From Firmicutes bacterium UBA6418 (GTDB lineage Bacteria > Bacillota > Clostridia > Peptostreptococcales > Anaerovoracaceae), in NCBI GenBank assembly GCA_002439735.1, contig DJPG01000107.1, forward strand, positions 29,133 to 39,081: DNA of 9,949 bases. Direction: 5' to 3'. Of the stretch, positions 5,491 through 9,949 are shown one piece after another. Under the pieces are notes generated by a model that was not told where the DNA came from, made no database searches, and saw nothing but the letters and a program-made list of their open reading frames with translations. How positions within the stretch are numbered: the stretch's first letter is position 1; the number at the start of each line of letters is the position of its first letter. The translations under genes and the position numbers were made by a program.

Positions 5491-6318
5491 ATGAAGCAGG
5501 AACAGATACAGGTTTATACCCTGGTCGGCAAAAGCGGAACAGGAAAGAGCTTCCATGCCATGGAGCTTTGCCGCAAAAAACAGATCGACGCGATCATCGA
5601 TGACGGACTGTTTATCTATCGGAACACCATCATCGCCGGGATGTCGGCGAAACGCTCGCAGACGAAGATCGGAGCTGTCAAGGCAGCGCTGTTCATCGAC
5701 GAGAAACGCTGCCGCGAGGTGCGCGAAGCAATCGCTGCGAAAAAACCGCGGAGCATCCTGATCCTAGGAACCAGCGATGAAATGACCGACAGGATCATCC
5801 GGCGCCTTGGTCTGCCGGCGCTTCCGGCAGACAGTCCGCGCCGCATCCATATCGAAGACATCACGACCGAGGCGGAACGTGCCGCTGCCCGCCAGCAGCG
5901 CGACAAGCTTGGCAAACATGTGATCCCGGCTCCGGCACTGCAGCTCAAGCATAATTTCGCGGGATACTTTATGGATCCGCTGCGACTGCTGCGCGGTAAG
6001 GATCCGGGAGCGGCTGCCGAGCGAACGGTCGTGCGCCCGACCTACAGCTACATGGGAGAATACTACGTTGCGGAGCATGTCATGGACGATATTGTAAACT
6101 GTGTGGCGGCGGCTATGCCGGAGGTCAGCCGCGTGGTCTATGTCAGCCACGGCACACGACCGGAAGCCTATGAGCTGCTGGTCGTGATCCGCTTGCGCAG
6201 GGGTTACCCGCTGTGGGAAACTGCAGGGATTTTTCAGACAGCGGTCAAGGACGCGGTGGAGAGCATGACTGCGTTCAATGTGGTGCGGGTTGACGTGGAA
6301 GTGCGCGGTCTGGCCTGA
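5491..6318 (+). CDS. P-loop NTPase fused to an Asp23/Gls24-like domain, function unknown
   Basis: A 275-residue protein of unknown function. The N-terminal part is a P-loop NTPase with Walker A GKSGTGKS (13-20) and a following IIDDGLFIYRN segment (35-45) that may supply the metal-binding acidic residues; RSILILGTSDEMTDRI (87-102) looks like a further core strand and loop. The last 90 or so residues resemble the Asp23/Gls24 (YloU) domain: YVAEHVMDDIVNCVAAAMPEVSRV (182-205), then a beta strand ending LLVVIRLRRGYP, and the diagnostic tail TAVKDAVESMTAFNVVRVDVEVRG (250-273). There is no signal peptide or membrane segment. Asp23-family proteins in other Firmicutes are linked to the cell envelope and alkaline stress, so a nucleotide-controlled envelope or scaffold role is only a guess. 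ATG 5491 is chosen over GTG 5473 because AGGAAAGGG (5476-5484) precedes it at good spacing. It lies upstream of groES but is separated from it by groES's own promoter. No clear promoter was found for it. Confidence 0.78.
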   Translation: MKQEQIQVYTLVGKSGTGKSFHAMELCRKKQIDAIIDDGLFIYRNTIIAGMSAKRSQTKIGAVKAALFIDEKRCREVREAIAAKKPRSILILGTSDEMTDRIIRRLGLPALPADSPRRIHIEDITTEAERAAARQQRDKLGKHVIPAPALQLKHNFAGYFMDPLRLLRGKDPGAAAERTVVRPTYSYMGEYYVAEHVMDDIVNCVAAAMPEVSRVVYVSHGTRPEAYELLVVIRLRRGYPLWETAGIFQTAVKDAVESMTAFNVVRVDVEVRGLA

Positions 6319-6368
6319 AATGTGTGAGAGAAGGCATAGGTTCACCGTCAAAAACGCGATCACCCCAG

Positions 6369-6391
6369 CCTGCCGCGCAAAAACCGGCAGG
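6369..6391 (+). terminator. Possible weak hairpin after the P-loop/Asp23 gene
   Basis: CCTGCCG (6369-6375) and CGGCAGG (6385-6391) form a perfect 7-bp stem with a nine-base loop, 50 bases after the stop codon. No T run follows, so intrinsic termination would be weak; a second hairpin, TTTTCCG/CGGAAAA (6420-6426 with 6435-6441), lies just before the groES -35. Either or both may limit read-through into groESL. Confidence 0.3.
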
Positions 6392-6447
6392 AACTCTACC
6401 TTCACAGAAACTTCACGGATTTTCCGAAGAAAAACGGAAAAAACGTA

Positions 6448-6475
6448 TTGACAATGAAAGAAAGCCTGCTATAAT
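6448..6475 (+). promoter_or_regulatory. groESL promoter, sigma-A with extended -10
   Basis: A perfect TTGACA (6448-6453) and a perfect TATAAT (6470-6475) are separated by 16 bases, and TGC directly precedes the -10. This is the strongest promoter in the window, as expected for groESL. A-rich tracts lie just upstream (6430-6443) and may help like an UP element. Transcription should start near 6482, at the left edge of the CIRCE element. Confidence 0.92.
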
Positions 6476-6484
6476 AAAATTATG

Positions 6485-6511
6485 TTAGCACTCAATAACA
6501 AAGAGTGCCAA
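6485..6511. promoter_or_regulatory. CIRCE element, HrcA operator
   Basis: TTAGCACTC (6485-6493), nine bases, then GAGTGCCAA (6503-6511). This is the CIRCE inverted repeat TTAGCACTC-N9-GAGTGCTAA with one change in the right arm (C for T at 6509). Placed at the expected transcription start, it indicates repression by HrcA, released on heat or protein-folding stress. hrcA itself is not in the window. Confidence 0.95.
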
Positions 6512-6524
6512 TAATCTGAAAAAA

Positions 6525-6547
6525 TGTGAGTATTCCAATTCCTCACA
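6525..6547 (+). other. Short inverted repeat in the groES leader
   Basis: TGTGAG (6525-6530) and CTCACA (6542-6547) can pair around an 11-base loop in the groES 5' leader, downstream of CIRCE and about 20 bases before the ribosome binding site. It could stabilise the mRNA or be incidental; it does not match the CtsR site. Confidence 0.35.
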
Positions 6548-6579
6548 AAACATAAAATTACAAAACGGAGGTAATGACA

Positions 6580-6855
6580 ATGACAGGAATCAAGCCATTA
6601 GGCGACAGAGTAGTGATCAAAAAGGCAGAGAAGGAAGAGAAGACAGAGGGCGGTCTGATCCTCACCAGCTCCGCAAAGGAGCAGCCGCAGGTAGCGGAAG
6701 TTGTAGCCGTCGGTCCCGGAACCAAGGACGAACCGATGGAGCTGAAGGTCGGCGACACTGTCGTATTCAGCAAATACGGCGGCGCTGAGATCAAATACCA
6801 TGGTGAAGAATACACAATCATGCACCAGAGCGAAATTCTGGCAGTCATTGAATAG
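6580..6855 (+). CDS. groES: Co-chaperonin GroES
   Basis: A 91-residue co-chaperonin that forms the heptameric lid of the GroEL folding chamber in the cytoplasm. Seen: the N-terminal IKPLGDRVVIKKAEKEE (4-20), the flexible mobile loop with GGLIL (24-28, equivalent to the GGIVL segment that docks on GroEL), AKEQPQVAEVVAVGPG (32-47), LKVGDTVVFSKYGG (55-68) and a canonical ILAVIE end. The start at 6580 is preferred over the in-frame ATG at 6574: GGAGG (6567-6571) is eight bases from 6580 but only two from 6574, and the family normally begins just before IKPLGDR. The gene ends in tandem TAG stops and is followed after 23 bases by groEL. Control is by the strong promoter and CIRCE upstream, so heat-inducible expression through HrcA is expected. 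Confidence 0.97.
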   Translation: MTGIKPLGDRVVIKKAEKEEKTEGGLILTSSAKEQPQVAEVVAVGPGTKDEPMELKVGDTVVFSKYGGAEIKYHGEEYTIMHQSEILAVIE

Positions 6856-6878
6856 TAGAGACGAAAGGGGAAATTAAA

Positions 6879-8516
6879 ATGGCAAAAGATATTTTTTATG
6901 GAGAAGACGCAAGACGTAAATTACAGGCAGGCGTTGATAAACTGGCAGATACCGTTAAGATCACATTAGGACCGAAAGGCCGCAACGTGCTGATCAGCAA
7001 GTCCTTCGGTTCGCCGCTGATCACCAACGACGGTGTAACCATCGCCAAAGAGATCGAATTAGAAGATGCAACCGAGAACATGGGCGCGCAGGTTGTCAAG
7101 GAAGTTGCTTCCAAGACCAACGATGTAGCCGGTGACGGTACAACGACCGCAACCCTGCTGGCACAGATCATCGTCAAAGAGGGCTTCAAGAACGTAGCCG
7201 CCGGAGCAAACCCGATGGAACTCAAAAAAGGTATCCAGGGCGCAGTTGACGTTGCTGTCGAAGAGATCAGCAAGATCGCGAAACCGGTAGAGACCAAGGA
7301 CTCCATCGCACAGGTAGCGGCAGTTTCCGCAGCAGATCCGAAGATCGGCGACCTGATCGCGGAAGCCATGGAAAAGGTCGGCAAGGACGGCGTTATCACT
7401 GTGGAAGAATCCAAGAGCCTCGGCACAACGCTCGAAGTCGTGGAAGGTATGCAGTTTGACCGAGGATATTTATCCGCGTACATGGTTTCCGATACCGAAA
7501 AGATGGAAGCCGTCATGGAAAATCCGCTGATCCTGATCACCGATAAGAAAATCACCAACATTCAGGATCTGGTTCCGTTGCTGGAACAGGTTATGAAGCA
7601 GGGTCGCAAGCTGCTCATCATCGCAGAGGATGTGGAAGGCGAAGCGCTGGCAACTCTGGTTGTCAATAAGTTAAGAGGCGTTCTGGACGTTGTCGCGGTT
7701 AAGGCTCCGGGCTACGGCGAAAGAAGAAAAGCAATGCTCGAAGATATCGCTGTCCTGACCGGCGGTACCGTGATCGCAAGCGACCTTGGCTATGAACTCA
7801 AGGAGGTTACCTTGGATATGCTCGGCACTGCGGCGACCGTTAAGGTTGACAAGGAAAACACCGTCATCGTGGCAGGCGCGGGAGCGAAGGAAGAGGTGCA
7901 GGCAAGAATCGCCAGCATCAAAACGCAGATCGAAGAGACCACTTCCGAGTTTGATAAGGAAAAATTACAGGAAAGACTCGCGAAACTTTCCGGCGGCGTA
8001 GCCGTTATCAAGGTTGGCGCTGCAACCGAAACGGAATTGAAGGAAAGAAAGCTGAGAATCGAAGATGCTCTGAACGCAACGAAGGCTGCGGTCGAAGAAG
8101 GTATCGTATCCGGCGGCGGCGTTGCGTTGGTTAACACGATTCCGGCAGTCAAGGCTTATGTAGACACTCTGACCGGCGATGTCAAGACCGGGGCAGCGAT
8201 CATTGCAAGAGCTTTGGAAGAACCGGTTCGTCAGATCGCTGAAAACGCAGGCCTGGAGGGCAGCGTCGTGGTTGCGGAAGTCAAGAAGAGCGGCGTAGGC
8301 GTTGGACTCAATGCGGCAACCGAAGAATATGTCAACATGATCGAAGCCGGTATCGTTGATCCGGCAAAGGTAACCAGAAGCGCGCTGCAGAACGCGGCAT
8401 CCGCTTCCGCGATGCTCCTGACAACCGAAGCAGGCATTGTCGACATCAAAGAGCCGGCACCTCCGGTAGCAATGGGTGGCGGCGCACCTGGCATGGGCGG
8501 CATGGGCATGATGTAA
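6879..8516 (+). CDS. groEL: Chaperonin GroEL (Hsp60)
   Basis: A complete 545-residue chaperonin that forms the double heptameric ring in which non-native proteins fold with ATP and GroES. Seen: LGPKGRNVLI (30-39) and the nucleotide site GDGTTT (85-90, with Asp86 matching E. coli Asp87). The hydrolytic Asp396 lies in the RIEDALNATKAAVEEG segment (393-408), and GIVSGGGVAL (408-417) follows. The apical domain (about 190-375) is intact, including the VKAPGYGERRKAMLEDIAVLTGG segment that begins near 274. The C-terminus ends in the GGM-repeat tail GMGGMGMM that projects into the cavity. An AAAGGGG ribosome binding site (6863-6869) precedes the ATG. The gene is second in the groESL operon and ends before a strong terminator at 8608-8640. 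Nothing is missing or unusual in the protein. Confidence 0.99.
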   Translation: MAKDIFYGEDARRKLQAGVDKLADTVKITLGPKGRNVLISKSFGSPLITNDGVTIAKEIELEDATENMGAQVVKEVASKTNDVAGDGTTTATLLAQIIVKEGFKNVAAGANPMELKKGIQGAVDVAVEEISKIAKPVETKDSIAQVAAVSAADPKIGDLIAEAMEKVGKDGVITVEESKSLGTTLEVVEGMQFDRGYLSAYMVSDTEKMEAVMENPLILITDKKITNIQDLVPLLEQVMKQGRKLLIIAEDVEGEALATLVVNKLRGVLDVVAVKAPGYGERRKAMLEDIAVLTGGTVIASDLGYELKEVTLDMLGTAATVKVDKENTVIVAGAGAKEEVQARIASIKTQIEETTSEFDKEKLQERLAKLSGGVAVIKVGAATETELKERKLRIEDALNATKAAVEEGIVSGGGVALVNTIPAVKAYVDTLTGDVKTGAAIIARALEEPVRQIAENAGLEGSVVVAEVKKSGVGVGLNAATEEYVNMIEAGIVDPAKVTRSALQNAASASAMLLTTEAGIVDIKEPAPPVAMGGGAPGMGGMGMM

Positions 8517-8607
8517 TCAGCCTGTCAGATGATCCGCGAGAACGAAAGTATGATCTGAAAAAGAACCTGAAAAGGGTTTCAAAATCAATCAGCCATAAAA
8601 TGTTTCC

Positions 8608-8640
8608 GAAAAAGGCGCAGTCGCATGCGCCTTTTTCATT
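8608..8640 (+). terminator. Intrinsic terminator of the groESL operon
   Basis: A perfect 12-bp stem (8608-8619 with 8626-8637, arms GAAAAAGGCGCA and TGCGCCTTTTTC) closes on a six-base loop and ends in a T5 run. It lies 91 bases after the groEL stop. Since the left arm carries A5, it could also act weakly on the opposite strand. Confidence 0.92.
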
Positions 8641-8717
8641 TGATCGATGATATTTTAACCATGCGGTCGGTAAAAAGGTTTCAATTTTTTGATTCATGCA
8701 AGTAAATAGCTCTTTTC

Positions 8718-8745
8718 TTGACGACTACTTGAATTCAATTACAAC
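8718..8745 (+). promoter_or_regulatory. Candidate promoter for the XRE regulator
   Basis: TTGACG (8718-8723) and TACAAC (8740-8745) are spaced 16 bases. The -35 has five of six consensus bases and the -10 four of six, so this is a modest match. It would give a leader of about 65 bases. The rest of the 299-base gap 8517-8815 shows the groEL terminator and no further gene. Confidence 0.4.
8726..8741. promoter_or_regulatory. Palindrome in the spacer of the XRE promoter, possible operator
   Basis: TACTTGAATTCAATTA has a perfect 10-bp core (TTGAATTCAA, 8729-8738) and is self-complementary over 16 bases except for one mismatched pair (8728/8739). It falls between the proposed -35 and -10. Small XRE-type repressors often bind palindromes in their own promoter, so autoregulation is plausible but unproven. 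Confidence 0.35.
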
Positions 8746-8815
8746 ATTTGCTTGTTCTATGCGTGGTAATGCGAAAGGTTATTGGGTAAACTTTTAGCAG
8801 AAAGGTGGACACGGC

Positions 8816-9139
8816 ATGGCAGGCGAATTTTCGGTACAATTAGGCAAAAGGATCAAGGAAGCCCGCGAAAGAGCAGGCTTGACGCAAAGTCAACTGGCAG
8901 AACGCGCGGATGCTTCAACGAACCATATTTCGGCGATCGAGCGCGGCAAGTATGATACCCGCGCAGAATTGTTGTACCGGATCGCAATCGTGTTGGGCGT
9001 GGACGGCAATTATTTGCTGCTTGGCGAAGCAAACGATTCGAACATGGAACTTGCCAGAGCCTTTCGACTTGCAGAGCAGGTTGACAATCCAGAAAAGATG
9101 GCAAAATATATTATGCATGGAGTAGAACTGATAGACTGA
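8816..9139 (+). CDS. XRE-family HTH transcriptional regulator
   Basis: A 107-residue DNA-binding protein with a Cro/C1-type (HTH_3) helix-turn-helix from about residue 8 to 70: RIKEARERAGLTQSQLAERA (12-31) supplies the first two helices, and STNHISAIERGKY (34-46) the recognition helix and following turn. The VLGVDGNYLLLGE segment (59-71) closes the domain as in many clostridial XRE regulators. The C-terminal 36 residues form a short helical tail without a recognisable sensor domain. AAAGGTGG (8801-8808) supports the start. The gene is monocistronic, bounded by the groESL terminator and its own terminator. A palindrome in its promoter suggests autoregulation. Its target genes and signal cannot be named; nothing nearby marks it as a phage or plasmid regulator. 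Confidence 0.88.
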   Translation: MAGEFSVQLGKRIKEARERAGLTQSQLAERADASTNHISAIERGKYDTRAELLYRIAIVLGVDGNYLLLGEANDSNMELARAFRLAEQVDNPEKMAKYIMHGVELID

Positions 9140-9186
9140 CCGACGCAGACTGTGCAAGCTGCTTTGCCTGCGCGGTCTTATTTTTT
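9138..9186 (+). terminator. Intrinsic terminator of the XRE gene
   Basis: The stem begins inside the XRE stop codon. GACCG (9138-9142) and CGCAG (9144-9148), split by one bulged A, pair with CTGCG (9168-9172) and CGGTC (9173-9177). An inner GCAA/TTGC stem (9154-9157 with 9164-9167) is possible. A T-rich run follows (9178-9187, broken by one A). Confidence 0.85.
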
Positions 9187-9267
9187 ATCCTTGTGAGGGG
9201 AAGAGGAAAGCAAATTTGCGTTGATGAAAAGTACAGTACCCGAAATCGCAGAAAGTGAGAGAGGCAA

Positions 9268-9930
9268 ATGAAAGAGGAAAGAAAAATTGAGCGTCAGGCA
9301 GAAGAAATTCTGTGTAGCTTTGGAGAAAACGTCGGCAGGCAGGACGTGGCGCTGTTTGACGAAATCCTCGCGGGAGACGAAAATTATCAGAAATACGCGA
9401 AAATTTACGGAAACCGCCGTTATCGGGATCCGAAGAAGCAGGTTCTGCGCTCTGTCGCAGTTCTGCTGATCGCGCTTTTGGCTGCCAGCTTTGTGGTTCC
9501 GGTTCCGCAGGCCAGCGCCTGGCGTATCTGGTGGCTGGATCTGTTCACCGGCGAAGGCAAGGCAGATGTGCAGGTTGACGCCGAGAACGCCTACGACTTC
9601 GTGGAATACTATCCGGGAGAATTGCCGGATGGGTTCGAGCTGGTGAGTGATGAGGTTGTGAATAGGACGAAACATGAGACAAAATATGAGGATGCAAACG
9701 GAAAATATATCTTTTTTAGCCAAAAAGAAATTGAAAAAGCAAGTGATTACGTTGATAAAGAGAAGGCTGAAACAACAACGAGACTGATTGGGAATTTCGA
9801 GGTTGTTGTGACATACAGCCAGGATGATGTTATATTTGAATTTACTGCAGAACAAAGTGTTGGACGAATACATACCAATGCAGGATATGCGATTGGGAAA
9901 GAATTTATCGAAAATTTGATCAAAAAATAA
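9268..9930 (+). CDS. Membrane-anchored DUF4367-like protein, function unknown
   Basis: A 220-residue protein that I cannot assign a function. Residues 1-59 are charged and should be cytoplasmic. Residues 60-79 (starting LRSVAVLLIALLAASFVVP) form one membrane helix, followed by the QASAWRIWW segment and an extracellular domain. The segment YYPGELPDGFELVSDE (114-129) and the later beta-rich repeats (YIFFSQKE, FEVVVTYSQDDVIFEF) ending in FIENLIKK resemble DUF4367 proteins, which in Firmicutes are often anti-sigma-like or envelope-associated. No sigma factor gene is adjacent, which weakens an anti-sigma reading. The ribosome binding site (GAGAGAGG, 9257-9264) is close to the start. The gene has an XRE gene and its terminator upstream, and no clear promoter was found. 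Counting lines of 60 bases, GC is 65, 60 and 53 percent from 9481 to 9660, then 32, 33, 38 and 40 percent from 9661 to 9900, with more AGA/AGG/ATA codons, which suggests a mosaic gene. Confidence 0.75.
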   Translation: MKEERKIERQAEEILCSFGENVGRQDVALFDEILAGDENYQKYAKIYGNRRYRDPKKQVLRSVAVLLIALLAASFVVPVPQASAWRIWWLDLFTGEGKADVQVDAENAYDFVEYYPGELPDGFELVSDEVVNRTKHETKYEDANGKYIFFSQKEIEKASDYVDKEKAETTTRLIGNFEVVVTYSQDDVIFEFTAEQSVGRIHTNAGYAIGKEFIENLIKK

Positions 9931-9949
9931 AAATTCATGTCAGCTTTTG

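Noticed and set aside
6336..6360. CtsR operator upstream of groES
   Set aside because: Only a partial GTCAAA half-site at about 6347 is found; the tandem GGTCAAA heptamers are missing.
6484..6499. GTTA...TAAC repeat in the groES leader as a second Rex site
   Set aside because: The spacer is eight bases rather than six and the left half is part of the CIRCE arm.
9210..9239. Palindromes GCAAATTTGC (9210-9219) and GTACAGTAC (9231-9239) upstream of the DUF4367-like gene as operators
   Set aside because: They are short, no convincing promoter is present around them, and such short palindromes are expected by chance.

Overview
The window is chromosomal DNA from a Gram-positive anaerobe, most likely a member of the Clostridia with moderately GC-rich coding sequence. 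The evidence is a classic 56-residue clostridial 2[4Fe-4S] ferredoxin, a Rex redox repressor, a CIRCE-controlled groESL operon and strong GGAGG-type ribosome binding sites. Genus or family cannot be fixed from the sequence alone. Twelve genes are supported: eleven on the + strand and one, the ferredoxin, on the - strand. One of them, tsaB, is cut by the left edge. No mobile element, CRISPR array, tRNA or rRNA was seen.

Layout. Positions 1-3988 hold a tight + strand operon: tsaB (partial), rimI, tsaD and an ABC-F ATPase. The first three belong to the t6A tRNA-modification / N-acetyltransferase cluster, and the fourth acts on the ribosome. An AT-rich gap (3989-4144) holds a promoter and a Rex-like operator in front of an acpP-rex pair (4145-5038). 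A perfect 34-bp palindrome with A6/T6 ends (5061-5094) terminates rex and the convergent ferredoxin gene (5121-5291, -). The 199-bp gap from 5292 to 5490 carries the ferredoxin promoter, a 14-bp palindrome and helically spaced short repeats. It leads to a 275-residue protein with a P-loop at its N-terminus and an Asp23/Gls24-like C-terminus (5491-6318). Next is groES-groEL (6580-8516) behind an extended -10 promoter and a CIRCE element, closed by a strong terminator at 8608-8640. The right end carries a small XRE-type regulator (8816-9139) with its own terminator, and a membrane-anchored DUF4367-like protein (9268-9930) whose 3' portion is much more AT-rich than its 5' portion.

How it fits together. 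The order tsaB-rimI-tsaD-ABC-F-...-rex-...-groES-groEL recalls the ydi-groESL region of Bacillus subtilis, where moaC, tatAy/tatCy, ydiK and ydiL fill the intervals. Here acpP sits before rex, and a ferredoxin plus the P-loop/Asp23 protein sit between rex and groES. The themes are translation quality (t6A, ABC-F), redox sensing and electron transfer (Rex, ferredoxin), and protein folding (GroESL). The most notable points are the acpP-rex coupling under a likely Rex autoregulatory site, the uncharacterised P-loop/Asp23 fusion, and the composition break inside the last gene. I did not find a clearly new multi-gene system.
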